From the NCBI RefSeq assembly GCF_000242455.2, contig NC_019892.1:8690744-8754743 (forward strand): 64,000 nt of DNA, given 5' to 3'. The notes below the pieces were generated by a model that worked only from the letters and a program-made list of their open reading frames with translations, searched no databases and had not been told where the DNA came from. Shown here one piece after another: positions 45,022 to 54,283 of this stretch (position 1 is the stretch's first letter; every line of letters begins with the position of its first letter). The stretch comes from Singulisphaera acidiphila DSM 18658 (GTDB lineage: Bacteria; Planctomycetota; Planctomycetia; Isosphaerales; Isosphaeraceae). Position numbers and translations under genes: made by a program.

Positions 45022-46695
45022 ATGAACGGCCTGATGATGGACTGCCCGCTGGTCATCCCGAGCATCCTGAAGCGAGCCACTCGCTACTTCCCCGAGAAGG
45101 AGATCGTCAGCCGTTACGAGGATGAGTCGATCCACCGCTCGAACTACGGCCAGTTGCACGCACGGGTCGTCCGGCTCATGAACGTCCTTCGTGACCTGGG
45201 AATCAAGCCGGGAGACCGGGTCGCGACCTTCGCCTGGAACCATCGCCGACACCTCGAACTCTACTTTGCCGTCCCTTGCCTCGGAGCGGTCCTCCATACG
45301 GTCAACCTCCGGCTCCACCGCGAGCAACTTCGATACATCTTCAACCACGCGCAGGATCGCGTCATCTTCGCGGACCGCTCCCTCGCGGGCCTGCTCGCCG
45401 GGTTGAAGCCCGAACTGCCGGCGGTCGAACGCTACATCCTCATGGACGAGCGCGGGCCGGAGCCGGCCGACTTGCCCACCCCCTGGGTGGACTACGAGCA
45501 ACTGATGGAGGCCGCCAGCGACCGCGAAGAGTTCCCCAAGTTCGATGAGAACACGGCCGCCGGCCTCTGCTACACGTCGGGAACCACCGGCGAACCGAAG
45601 GGGGTTCTCTACAGCCATCGCTCCACCTACCTGCACGCGATCTGCGGGTGCATGGTCGATACCTCAGCCGTCAGCGAGCGCGAGACCCTGCTCCCGGTCG
45701 TCCCGATGTTCCACGTCAACGCCTGGGGCCTCCCCTACTCCAGCGCCCTGGCCGGGGCGACGCAAGTCTTTCCCGGCCCCCTCGTGCTCGATCGCCCGCT
45801 TGCCGAACTCCTCGAGGCCGAGCGAGTGACCATCGCCGTCGGCATCCCCCTCATCTGGAATCGGCTCTACCAATATCTCAAGGAGAACCGGCACGACCTC
45901 TCGCGACTGCACACCTTGTTCGTCGGCGGTGCCGCCGCACCACGGACTCTGATCGAGGGATTCGCGCACGACTTCGGGATCAACGTCGTCCAAGGTTGGG
46001 GCATGACCGAAACGTCCCCCGTCGGCACGGTCTCTCGACTCAAGTCCGCCATGAGCGATTGGACCGAAACGGAGCGACTTAAGGTGCAGGTCAAACAAGG
46101 AGTTCCCGTCGTCACCTTCGAGACCCGAATCCTCGACGAGAACGAACAGGACCTCCCCTGGGACGGCCATCACGTGGGGGAGTTGGTCGTGCAAGGCCCC
46201 TGGGTCGCCAGCGCTTACTACGAGAATCCGGGGGCCGACGCCGCCTTCACCAAGGACGGCTGGTTCCGAACCGGGGACATGGCGACCATGGATGAACGGG
46301 GCTATATGCAGATCGCCGACCGCAAGAAAGACCTGATCAAACGCAAAGGTGAATGGATCTCCAGCGTCGATATGGAAAACGAGGCCCTGGTGCATCCGGG
46401 GGTCCTCGAAGCCGCCGTGGTCGGGCGGCCCGACGAAGCCTGCGACGAGTTGCCGGTCCTTTTCTTCGTCACGCGCAACGAATTCGCAGCGACGGTGGAG
46501 ATCGAGGACATCATCGCCCTACTGGGCCGCAAATTCGCCCGCTGGCAACTTCCCAAGCCCGAGGACGTCCGTCACGTGCCGACGCTCCCCAAAACCAGCG
46601 TGGGAAAGATCGACAAGAAAGCCCTCCGACTCCTGCTGCCGTGCCCGCCGCTCAAGGCCCAAACCACCTGTAACGCCCACAGCCAAGCGCCCTGA
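45022..46695 (+). CDS. Acyl-CoA synthetase (AMP-binding, long-chain type)
   Basis: Activates a fatty or other carboxylic acid with ATP and CoA, in the cytoplasm. The 557-aa protein has all core motifs: A3 LCYTSGTTGEPKGVLYSHRS, A5 NVVQGWGMTETSPVGTVS, A7 WFRTGDMATMDERGYMQIAD RKKDLIKRKGEWISS and A10 LPKTSVGKIDKKALR. The acyl pocket sequence resembles medium/long-chain ligases of the AlkK type. GGAGG lies 7 nt before the ATG. An ArsR-type gene follows 139 bases later, possibly unrelated. No other beta-oxidation genes are nearby. Confidence 0.94.
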   Translation: MNGLMMDCPLVIPSILKRATRYFPEKEIVSRYEDESIHRSNYGQLHARVVRLMNVLRDLGIKPGDRVATFAWNHRRHLELYFAVPCLGAVLHTVNLRLHREQLRYIFNHAQDRVIFADRSLAGLLAGLKPELPAVERYILMDERGPEPADLPTPWVDYEQLMEAASDREEFPKFDENTAAGLCYTSGTTGEPKGVLYSHRSTYLHAICGCMVDTSAVSERETLLPVVPMFHVNAWGLPYSSALAGATQVFPGPLVLDRPLAELLEAERVTIAVGIPLIWNRLYQYLKENRHDLSRLHTLFVGGAAAPRTLIEGFAHDFGINVVQGWGMTETSPVGTVSRLKSAMSDWTETERLKVQVKQGVPVVTFETRILDENEQDLPWDGHHVGELVVQGPWVASAYYENPGADAAFTKDGWFRTGDMATMDERGYMQIADRKKDLIKRKGEWISSVDMENEALVHPGVLEAAVVGRPDEACDELPVLFFVTRNEFAATVEIEDIIALLGRKFARWQLPKPEDVRHVPTLPKTSVGKIDKKALRLLLPCPPLKAQTTCNAHSQAP

Positions 46696-46833
46696 CCCAT
46701 CCTCATCGCTCACCAGCAGGCCCATCGGAAGCCGGGTCCCACTCCCGAGAATCGGCTCACTTGGCATGACTTCTGCTGTCCACCGCACCCCGTTGGTGAG
46801 ATTTCATTCCACGCAGCGGAGACACTCAGAGAC

Positions 46834-47232
46834 ATGGCTAAGTCCGTCAAGCGAGAGGAGGGGGAGCCCCGCGACAGCTCGAAAGAGGTGAGTCGAGTCT
46901 TCGATGACGCGATCCGAAACCTTGTGCAAGTGTCCCGGCTCCTCGGCGATGAGATGCGGCTCCGGATCCTTTTCTACCTGGCCCGAAATCAGGAGCTTCA
47001 CGTCACGGACCTGTGCGATCGGCTCGGCCAGAGCCAGCCCACCGTGAGCCACCACCTGTCGCTCCTCCGCGTCTCCGGCCTGATCGAGTCGCGGCGGGAG
47101 GGCAAACATAACTTCTACAGCGTCCGCACCGAGGCGTTCGGCGACTTGCTAATTACCCTCTTTTCCACCACCGGCGAGACCCCCAAGAAGGTCAAGCTCC
47201 ACGACTTCACCCTCAACTACCAAGGACGTTGA
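46834..47232 (+). CDS. ArsR-family transcriptional regulator
   Basis: Winged-helix repressor of 132 aa. Core: LVQVSRLLGDEMRLRILFYL, QELHVTDLCDRLGQSQPTVS HHLSLLRVSGLIESRREGKH NFYSV. HVTDLCDRLGQSQPTVSHHL carries the recognition helix, and ELHVTDLC is close to the alpha-3 metal box ELCVCDL but keeps only one of the two cysteines, so metal sensing is doubtful. A charged 20-residue N-terminal extension precedes it. It follows the acyl-CoA synthetase gene; a stem-loop lies downstream. Target genes unknown. Confidence 0.9.
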   Translation: MAKSVKREEGEPRDSSKEVSRVFDDAIRNLVQVSRLLGDEMRLRILFYLARNQELHVTDLCDRLGQSQPTVSHHLSLLRVSGLIESRREGKHNFYSVRTEAFGDLLITLFSTTGETPKKVKLHDFTLNYQGR

Positions 47233-47574
47233 GCGCCGATCCTTGCCAGCGGTGAAACCCCTGGAGAGCATTCGATAGGCTTACGTATTGCAGCCTCGAA
47301 GAGGCTGCAATGCCTCATCATTGGAATTGTTCGCGTTTCTTAAAGGCTTGCGCCCCTGGCTCGAGCCATTGACCCTCGCACGCCACCCCACTCACCCGCT
47401 CTCTGATCAATGGTGAGTGGAGTGCAAACGCGATTGACCGTCCCACGGCCGCTCCCCCCTGCAAGCGGGGCGGAGCCAGCCAAGGCAACGGGAAATGGCC
47501 GGGCACTACACGAGCAGCCCGGCCGGGCAAGAATCGACCTTAATAGAGAGCGGGGTCGGGGTCGGTCAACCCGA
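47233..47574. other. Convergent intergenic region
   Basis: 342 bases between the ArsR gene and a convergent small gene. It holds the stem-loop at 47287-47311; otherwise nothing was recognised. Confidence 0.4.
47287..47311. repeat. Perfect 11-bp stem with 3-nt loop
   Basis: ATTGCAGCCTC-gaa-GAGGCTGCAAT, 55 bases after the ArsR-type stop. No T-run follows, so it may be a weak terminator or mRNA 3' structure. Confidence 0.6.
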
Positions 47575-47853
47575 TTACTGACCCTGCTCGGTATGTTTGA
47601 TCGCCAAGAGTAACTGCCTCGCCCGCCGGCGGCACTCCGGGCTGACTTCCCCCCCTTTGGCAAACAAATGCTTAAGTAGCCGCACCGCTTCATCGAGACA
47701 AAGTTTTAACTCGATACTCTCTCGCCGCTCCTCGCACCAGGCGCGAAAGAGTTCATCATACTCGTCAGGATCGACGGCCGTAGGAACTGCGACCGGGGCA
47801 GAAGCCCCATCATTGGGAAAAGAATCCCAGGAAAGGTCGAAGCGACTCTCCAT
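47575..47853 (-). CDS. Hypothetical small acidic protein
   Basis: Not recognised. A 92-aa soluble protein from the ATG at 47853, which has AAGGAG 10 nt upstream; an in-frame TTG seven codons earlier is less likely. The N-terminal half is acidic and disordered (SWDSFPNDGASAPVAVP, DPDEYDELFRAWCEERRESI). The C-terminal half is helical with basic residues (LDEAVRLLKHLFAKGGEVSP ECRRRARQLLLAI). No signal or TM helix. The ribosome site and amphipathic helices support coding. Confidence 0.6.
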   Translation of the reverse strand: MESRFDLSWDSFPNDGASAPVAVPTAVDPDEYDELFRAWCEERRESIELKLCLDEAVRLLKHLFAKGGEVSPECRRRARQLLLAIKHTEQGQ

Positions 47854-48599
47854 CGCTACTGGCTCCTTCGCCAACAGGCGGACATCGGCAGCTCGAACTT
47901 AGAATTTACGTACCCAACTTAATGCGAATCGAAATGACCACGACTCATGCCGCCCGACACGAAAATGATGGGTACGCATCTTCGCGATCCCCTCGGTAAG
48001 ACGGTAATCGTCGTAAAACAACAGATCGGAACGTGATCGATCGGCTTCGACGTTACTCGCCGAACCGAACTGCACCCCAACGTGAAATGGCGTGATTGCG
48101 TGCGAGTGGTCTCGCACAAGACCAGTCCACTATCTATTGCGCTTGCATTTTCCAAGTGTCATACGATGCTGTCAACAAAAAAACCGAATCTGTGCAATCT
48201 TTTCCGATCTCGCTTTTCAAGCCAAACAAAGCGCATGCCAACTTTAGTCTTTTAGGACTGAAATGCCGGAACCGGACCGAGGTCAGCGGGGCGGTTTCGC
48301 CCGATCCCCGTCCTATCATCGACGTCGGACCTGGGGGGAAGCCGAACGATCACGCGTCAGCCCACTTGCGGTTCGTGAGGGGTTTGATAGGCTGAAAGAA
48401 ATTCCCGCCCTTCTCGAGGGCGGGCGTGCGCCAACCCTTGGTTGAAGCCGACGCTTCAGCCGGTCCCCTTGCCGGAAGCCGGTTCTCACGCCACGACTCG
48501 TCTGGGTTTGACTTGTCGATTCCGTGGCGCCCCCCCTGACCGCGACTCCAACTTTGGGATCGCACGAACCCCTGATTCCCCCGCCGAAGGAGCCTCTCC
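47854..48599. other. Intergenic region upstream of the Gfo/Idh gene
   Basis: About 745 bases, AT-richer in the first 350. A short minus-strand frame near 47900-48117 has no ribosome site I trust. A perfect 8-bp hairpin lies at 48404-48424 in the probable leader of the downstream gene. Confidence 0.4.
48404..48424 (+). promoter_or_regulatory. Stem-loop in the probable 5' leader of the Gfo/Idh gene
   Basis: cccgccct-tctcg-agggcggg forms an 8-bp perfect stem about 175 bases before the start codon. No T-run follows. It may be a terminator remnant or a leader structure. Confidence 0.3.
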
Positions 48600-50003
48600 A
48601 TGACCGAACCGAAGGGTGGTACGACTCGTCGCGAATTCCTCAAGGACACGGGCCGGATTGCGGCTGCGACCTCGGCGTTGGCCGGAGTGGCCATTCCCAG
48701 CGTTCACGCTGGTGAGAACAATACGATCAAGGTTGCCCTGATCGGCTGCGGGGGACGAGGCACAGGCGCGGCGGCAAACGCCCTGTCGGTCCAGCAGGGG
48801 CCGATCAAGCTCGTGGCCATGGCCGACGTCTTCCAAGACAAGTTGGACCGCGCCCACGACCAGCTCAAGAAAGAGTTCGCCGACTCGAGCAAGCCCAACA
48901 CGTTGGACGTCCCCGATGACCGTAAGTTCGTCGGATTCGACGCCTACAAGAAGGCGATGGAATGCCTCGAACCGGGCGATGTGGCGATCATGGCCACCCC
49001 GCCCGCCTTCCGCTGGGTCCAGTTCGGCGAGGCGATCGCCCGCAATCTCAACGTCTTCATGGAGAAGCCGATCACCGTCGATGGGCCGAGCACGCGACGA
49101 ATGCTCGCCTTGGGCGAAGACTCGGTCAAAAAGAACCTCAAGGTCGGCGTCGGCCTGATGTGCCGTCACTGCGCGGCCCGGGGCGAACTGTACGACCGGA
49201 TCAAGAACGGCGAAATTGGCGACATCCTGACCCTCCGAGCCTACCGACAGACCGGCCCGGTCGGCACGGCGTTCACCGGCCCCAAGCCCGACGGCATCAG
49301 CGAGCTGATGTACCAGATCCAGCGGTTCCACGGCTTCCTCTGGGCCAGCGGCGGCTGCTACAGCGACTTCCTGATCCACAACATCGAGGAATGCTGCTGG
49401 ATGAAGGATGCCTGGCCGGTCAGTGCCAAAGGGAGCGGAGCACGCACCTATCGCGAAGACAACATCGATCAGAACTTTGACACCTACTCGGTCGAGTATA
49501 CCTTCGCCGACGGGACCAAGTTCTTCCTCGAAGGGCGGAACATCACCGGCTGCGACCAAGAGTTCGCCAGCTACGCTCACGGCTCAAAAGGCTCGGCCGT
49601 GATCTCGACCTCAGGCCACTCGCCCGCCAAGTGCCGGATCTACAAAGGACAGAAGATCACCCGCAAGGATCTCGTCTGGTCCGCCCCGCAGCCTGAGGCC
49701 AACCCGTATCAGCTCGAGTGGGACCACCTGATCGACGCGATCCGGAACGACAAGCCCTACAACGAGGTCAAGCGAGGCGCTGAGGCCAGCCTCGTCACCT
49801 CGATGGGCCGGATGGCCTGCCACACCGGCCAGGTTATCACGTTTGACGACATGCTCAACTGCGAACATGAGTTCGCCCCGTATGTCGATCAGCTTACAGT
49901 CGACTCCCCCGCCCCGCTCCAGAAGGGCCCCAACGGCCTCTACCCCATGCCCCAACCCGGGATTGTCAGGAATCGTGAGTTCGAGACTCCGGCCAAAGCC
50001 TGA
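48600..50003 (+). CDS. Tat-exported Gfo/Idh/MocA-family oxidoreductase
   Basis: NAD(P)-dependent sugar oxidoreductase of 467 aa. A twin-arginine signal (TTRREFLKDTGRIAAATSAL) is followed by the Rossmann motif VALIGCGGRGTGAAANAL, PPAFRWVQFGEAIARNLNVF and the family EKP motif (MEKPITVDGPS). The C-terminal GFO domain includes GGCYSDFLIHNIEECCWMKD. Planctomycetes encode many such exported paralogues with tightly bound cofactor, often near sulfatases. GAAGGAG lies upstream of the ATG. A strong hairpin follows the gene. Substrate unknown. Confidence 0.94.
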   Translation: MTEPKGGTTRREFLKDTGRIAAATSALAGVAIPSVHAGENNTIKVALIGCGGRGTGAAANALSVQQGPIKLVAMADVFQDKLDRAHDQLKKEFADSSKPNTLDVPDDRKFVGFDAYKKAMECLEPGDVAIMATPPAFRWVQFGEAIARNLNVFMEKPITVDGPSTRRMLALGEDSVKKNLKVGVGLMCRHCAARGELYDRIKNGEIGDILTLRAYRQTGPVGTAFTGPKPDGISELMYQIQRFHGFLWASGGCYSDFLIHNIEECCWMKDAWPVSAKGSGARTYREDNIDQNFDTYSVEYTFADGTKFFLEGRNITGCDQEFASYAHGSKGSAVISTSGHSPAKCRIYKGQKITRKDLVWSAPQPEANPYQLEWDHLIDAIRNDKPYNEVKRGAEASLVTSMGRMACHTGQVITFDDMLNCEHEFAPYVDQLTVDSPAPLQKGPNGLYPMPQPGIVRNREFETPAKA

Positions 50004-50020
50004 GTCCGGTTCCCTAACGT

Positions 50021-50080
50021 GAAAACCACGGCTTTTCTCTCCCCTGCGGTCGCAGGGGAGAGAGGGACGTGGTTTCTTCT
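50021..50080. terminator. Bidirectional terminator between convergent genes
   Basis: Core stem tctctcccctgcg/cgcaggggagaga with a 2-nt centre, extended by an outer aaaccacg/cgtggttt pairing. The outer arms give A/T tails on both strands, serving the Gfo/Idh gene (plus) and the lipase-like gene (minus). Confidence 0.75.
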
Positions 50081-50082
50081 AT

Positions 50083-51591
50083 TTAAGAGGCGTCGACAGT
50101 AATCGTCCCGAGCCTCGCATTTGGAATGACCAGCACGCGCGGCCATTTCGGATCGGCGATGGCGACCCCCTTGGCACGCACCTGATACGTTCCCGGGGGC
50201 AGTCGGCGGCTCGTCAGGGACCAATTGCCGTCCTGGTCGGCGACCGTGCTACCGAGGACGATCGGCGGCGATGGCGCGGAAGATCGGGCACGCACACTCA
50301 ACCGGGTCCCAGGCGCGGCCGCCCCTTGAAAGACCGGTTCACTCGCCGCCGTGACGTCCGAGCCCATCGCCGGCTCGCCGTTCAGCAGCCCCGGATTCGT
50401 GAAGGGGGAATTGTCACCCAGGGTCGGCACGACGTGCACCTGGTACCAATCCACCACGTTCACATACCCGGTGTGACTGATCCCAACCCCGGTCAGGTTG
50501 TAATAGCGGACCGGCGTGTCCCCTTCGACAGGGACGGGAACCTGACCCCAAAGATTATAGATCCCATCATTTGACCCCTTCGCTCCCGCGATCGGTGTGC
50601 GCTGATAGTAGACGTCGGCCGCGTCGACGTTGCCCCAGATGACCGGCAACGGATCTTTGGCCTTCTGTTGATAGCCGTCGATGATCCAACGGGCCAGGTC
50701 ACCGAGCAGCCCCTTCGAAACGCTGTACTGCCGACCGCCGGGCGCATTGTTGTTGGCCGCGTGGGGGTCCAGCAGAGTGACCTTCAAGTATCCCTCGGCG
50801 AGTCGAGCCGGCTCGTTTTTCTCGAGGTAGCGAATCGCCACGCTGTTGACGACGGTCCCTTCGCTGTGACCGATGAAGTGGACGTCGACGGGTTCCCCCT
50901 CGGGAGCCTGGTTCGCCGCGAGCTCGACGAGGCGAGCCACGCGCGGTCCTTGCTTCGCCGCTGCCCCCGGCGTCCGACTCTCGGCAACCCAATTATAGGG
51001 GATAACCACGTCGTACCCCTGGGCCTTGAGCGATTTCGCCATCTGGAGCGCCCAGGGCGCCCCTCGATCTCTCCACGACTTCGTTTGAAACCCACCGTGC
51101 GTCAGCACGCCGATCAGATACGTCCGGAACGCCACCGAGTTCTGGCTCTCAGCGCCTCCGCTCAAGGCACTCGACGGGTCGGCGACCGCGAGCACGTACG
51201 GATGCGAGGGGGTCGGTGGAAGGCCGTCAGGCAACGAGAGCGTGAGCCGGTGATGCCCCTCCGCCAAGGGCGCTACCCCGTTGTCATCGAGTGCCGGCGC
51301 ACCCGGCCCGCCGATCGTCAGCGTCCTGACCGTCAGGTCGGACGAATCAAACCGATCGTCGGCCGAGCGATAGACCCCCAGTTCAAAGGGCTGGCCGAGA
51401 TCCCCGTTCGCCACGTGATATTCGATCGTCACCCCCCGCGAATCGAGGGTTGAGACCGAGTCCAAGACGACGGCGGGATCCAAGGAGGCCAGCAGTTCCC
51501 GACGCTCCAAAGACTCGATGCCCGGCCGAATCAAACCCGCTCGTTTCGGGCGTGCTCTGAAGGCCCGACGCATCTCACCATCAGTCTTCAT
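50083..51591 (-). CDS. Lipase-like alpha/beta-hydrolase with LE.R.LLA N-terminal motif
   Basis: A 502-aa surface or secreted protein. The start carries basic residues and GIESLERRELLASLDP, the LE.R.LL(A/S) motif seen near the N-terminus of many large exported planctomycete proteins. Residues 40-160 form an Ig-like or beta-sandwich module. The hydrolase part contains VAFRTYLIGVLTHGGFQ, QGYDVVIPYNWVAESRTPG and VDVHFIGHSEGTVVNSVAIR YL with the nucleophile in GHSEG. A C-terminal Ig-like module ends the protein (GSTVADQDGNWSLTSRRLPP G). The ATG at 51591 is chosen; upstream open frame is not coding. Substrate unknown. Confidence 0.82.
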   Translation of the reverse strand: MKTDGEMRRAFRARPKRAGLIRPGIESLERRELLASLDPAVVLDSVSTLDSRGVTIEYHVANGDLGQPFELGVYRSADDRFDSSDLTVRTLTIGGPGAPALDDNGVAPLAEGHHRLTLSLPDGLPPTPSHPYVLAVADPSSALSGGAESQNSVAFRTYLIGVLTHGGFQTKSWRDRGAPWALQMAKSLKAQGYDVVIPYNWVAESRTPGAAAKQGPRVARLVELAANQAPEGEPVDVHFIGHSEGTVVNSVAIRYLEKNEPARLAEGYLKVTLLDPHAANNNAPGGRQYSVSKGLLGDLARWIIDGYQQKAKDPLPVIWGNVDAADVYYQRTPIAGAKGSNDGIYNLWGQVPVPVEGDTPVRYYNLTGVGISHTGYVNVVDWYQVHVVPTLGDNSPFTNPGLLNGEPAMGSDVTAASEPVFQGAAAPGTRLSVRARSSAPSPPIVLGSTVADQDGNWSLTSRRLPPGTYQVRAKGVAIADPKWPRVLVIPNARLGTITVDAS

Positions 51592-51957
51592 AAATATGAC
51601 CCTTGGGAGTGCGAGCCCAAGGCTGACATCGCACTGAGCAGAACGATGGAAGCCCGTCACAGAGCGCTGATCGTCACGGCGACCCGCAATCTTGAAAGCA
51701 GTCTTCTCGATATCATCAACATTGCCCTTTTTAGCGCCAAATCCGTCCAAGTCAATAAGTGCAACCGCATGAAAACCCTTAACCCCAGAGCGACCGGCAC
51801 CTTGGGGAAGGTAATTACCAGCCCGGAATTCCCTCCCAGCAGCACGGCCGGCACAACCTCTCCCAAAAGAGGAGGGCCGACACGCCGTTGCGAATTCTCC
51901 CCGGAAAACGTAAAATCCAGCAATTCTCCAACAGGAGGTTCCCCTCAGGAGAAGGCG

Positions 51958-53319
51958 ATGTTCTCCCAGAATTGCGTGGGTCCCGTCCGTCGACGCGAGT
52001 TTCTGCGGCTCGGAATGCTGGCCCTTGGAGGCATGAGCGTTGCCGAACTCCTCGCTGCGCAAGCGGGCGCAGGGGGTTCCGCCCCGGACACCTCGGTCAT
52101 CCTCTTCTGGATGTGGGGGGGACCGAGCCAGTTGGAGACGTACGACCTGAAGCCTGAGGCCCCCGTGGAGTATCGCGGCCCCTACCGCCCGATTCCGACC
52201 GCAGTTCCCGGCCTTGACCTCTGCGAGCTCTTCCCGCTTCAGGCGAAACTGGGGGATAAGATCTCGCTGATCCGGTCGCTGCATCACACGATGTCCGCGC
52301 ACAATGACGCCTCGATCGAGGTCCTCACGGGCAAGACTCCCGCCAGGCCCGATCCCACCTCAACCTCACGGTCGGACCATCCCGACTTCGGCATGGTCGC
52401 AAGCCGACTGCGCGGAGCCCCGGCGGACGGCTTGCCACGGTACATCGGGATCCCACGCCAGCCGTTCATGACGCAACCGACATACCTGGGTGTCAGCCAT
52501 GCGGCGTTCGCGACCGGCGACCCCTCGGCCGCCAACTTCCGGGCCCCGAATCTCACCCTGGTCGGTGGAGTCAACGGCCAGCGATTGGATGACCGGCGCG
52601 GCCTGCTCACTCAGTTTGATGGGTTCCAACGCAACCTCGAACGCCCAGGAGCAGCCACCAGCGGCGACCCGTTTCGGGACGCGGCGCTCCAGATGCTCAC
52701 CAACCCGCAAATCGCCTCGGCATTCGATGTGGGCAAGGAAGATCCAAAACTGCGGGACCGGTACGGCCGGCACCTCTGGGGCCAAAGTTGCCTGCTGGCG
52801 CGCCGGCTCGCCGAGGCCGGCGCCAGCGTCATCACAATCGATGCCCTCGCCCCAACCCCGAGCGATCGCTACTTCAGTTGGGACGATCACATCAATGTGC
52901 AAACGAAGTGGGACCTCAATGACGCCATGCGATATCGCGCTCCGTTCATGGATCAAGGGCTGTCTGCGCTGATCGAAGACGTCTATCAGCGCGGCCTGGA
53001 CCGGAAAATCCTGATCGTGGCTGCCGGCGAGTTCGGCCGCACGCCCCGCTTGACCCAGGCGAGCGGTCTGACCGGCAGAGACCACTGGCCTGATGCCCAG
53101 TCAGCGCTTGTTTCAGGGGGCGGCCTGCGGATGGGCCAGGTCATCGGTGCAACCAATCACAAGGGCGAGTTTCCCACCGAGCGGCCCCTGACTCCCCAGG
53201 ACCTGCTGGCGACGATCTATCGCCACCTGGGCGTCAACCACCGCCACGAGTTCCACGACTTTTCCGGCCGTCCCATTCCGGTCCTCCCCGACGGGGAACC
53301 GATCCGAGAATTCCTCTGA
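51958..53319 (+). CDS. DUF1501 family protein with Tat-type signal (second copy)
   Basis: A 453-aa exported DUF1501 protein. The ATG at 51958 follows AGGAG. The N-terminus VRRREFLRLGMLALGGMSVA is a twin-arginine signal. SVILFWMWGGPSQLETYDLK PEAPVEYRGPY is the family start; SLIRSLHHTMSAHNDASIEV LTG and VAAGEFGRTPRLTQASGLTG RDHWP supply the conserved His/Asp residues. The end FHDFSGRPIPVLPDGEPIRE is typical. It is clearly diverged from the other DUF1501 protein in the window. It stands alone here, next to a copper-chaperone-like gene. Confidence 0.94.
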   Translation: MFSQNCVGPVRRREFLRLGMLALGGMSVAELLAAQAGAGGSAPDTSVILFWMWGGPSQLETYDLKPEAPVEYRGPYRPIPTAVPGLDLCELFPLQAKLGDKISLIRSLHHTMSAHNDASIEVLTGKTPARPDPTSTSRSDHPDFGMVASRLRGAPADGLPRYIGIPRQPFMTQPTYLGVSHAAFATGDPSAANFRAPNLTLVGGVNGQRLDDRRGLLTQFDGFQRNLERPGAATSGDPFRDAALQMLTNPQIASAFDVGKEDPKLRDRYGRHLWGQSCLLARRLAEAGASVITIDALAPTPSDRYFSWDDHINVQTKWDLNDAMRYRAPFMDQGLSALIEDVYQRGLDRKILIVAAGEFGRTPRLTQASGLTGRDHWPDAQSALVSGGGLRMGQVIGATNHKGEFPTERPLTPQDLLATIYRHLGVNHRHEFHDFSGRPIPVLPDGEPIREFL

Positions 53320-53509
53320 GATCAACCGGTTCGGTTGGGATACTTTCTGTCGCGAGCAAGGACCATCGGGTAATCTCAATCGTGACACAGGGTGATTCCC
53401 AAACGACGCCCGCTCGTGTTCGTCTGTTGTTCAAGGGACTTCCGAGACGCGCGATCGCCGATCGCGTCCCTTTGATGAATGAGTCCGCTGTCCGATCCGG
53501 AGAAATCGC

Positions 53510-54040
53510 ATGCGACTGTTTCTGGGCATGGTGGCAACGAGTCTGCTAAGCCTCTCGAGCGTGGGAAACGTGGCTCGCGCAGAGACAAAGGTGGAGATCA
53601 AAGGTGTCCACCTCTGCTGTGCCGCCTGTGAGAAGGGGGTAGTCACGGCCTTGAAGGGTCTCGACGGGGTCACCCAGGTCAGCGATCGCAAGAACAAGAC
53701 GGTGACCCTGACCGCCTCCAACGATGAGGCTGCGCAAACGGCCATCGACGCCCTGGCGGCAGCCGGATACCACGGCTCGATCGCGAGCGGCACGCTCTCG
53801 ATCAAGCAAGAGACCAATGTGCCGGCCGGAAAGGTCAAGAGCCTTTCGCTGACGAACCTGCACAACTGCTGCGGAGCCTGTGGCAAAGCGATCAAGGCGG
53901 CGGTCAAGACCGTCAACGGCGTGAGCGGCGACACCGTGAAGGCGAAGGAGGCCGACTTCGAGGTTACCGGCGACTTCGATGCCGCTGAAGTCGTCAAGGC
54001 CCTGAACGACGCCGGGTTCCACGTCCAAATCAAGCCCTGA
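53510..54040 (+). CDS. Secreted protein with two heavy-metal-associated domains
   Basis: A 176-aa exported protein. Signal peptide at 1-25 (MRLFLGMVATSLLSLSSVGN VARA). Two HMA-like ferredoxin folds follow: the first with KGVHLCCAACEKGVVTALKG, the second with LTNLHNCCGACGKAIKAAVK. Each metal loop is CCxxC rather than plain CxxC, and each unit ends with a typical helix (AQTAIDALAAAGYHG and AAEVVKALNDAGFHV). HMA domains bind Cu(I), Zn or Hg. A periplasmic location suggests metal buffering or delivery. GGAG precedes the ATG. No metal ATPase gene adjoins. Confidence 0.9.
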   Translation: MRLFLGMVATSLLSLSSVGNVARAETKVEIKGVHLCCAACEKGVVTALKGLDGVTQVSDRKNKTVTLTASNDEAAQTAIDALAAAGYHGSIASGTLSIKQETNVPAGKVKSLSLTNLHNCCGACGKAIKAAVKTVNGVSGDTVKAKEADFEVTGDFDAAEVVKALNDAGFHVQIKP

Positions 54041-54241
54041 TCGTGCTGCCCAGGGAACACGGCTCAACCCGTCCCACACCACCGCGTTCGGCCGCGAAAG
54101 GCGCAGGCTTCCGCCGCCGGCCGTGAGCGACGGTTGACCGAAATTCTCCTATCCCATCCTTAAAATGTGATTCGGTGGGGGGCCCGGACAACCTGCGTCC
54201 GTGTCCCCCTTCCGATGATTTCGAACATGAATGATTGAAAC

Positions 54242-54265
54242 AGGCCGGAATTGATAGACCGGCCT
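54242..54265. repeat. Stem-loop just upstream of the PHP gene
   Basis: AGGCCGG-aattgataga-CCGGCCT, a perfect 7-bp stem, followed within 20 bases by a run of seven T. The spacing resembles an intrinsic terminator or attenuator placed directly before the ATG at 54284. Confidence 0.5.
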
Positions 54266-54283
54266 TTGCATTGGGATTTTTTT

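Noticed and set aside
47899-48117. 72-codon minus-strand frame in the AT-richer gap
   Set aside because: No convincing ribosome site or motif, and a competing frame of similar size overlaps it.
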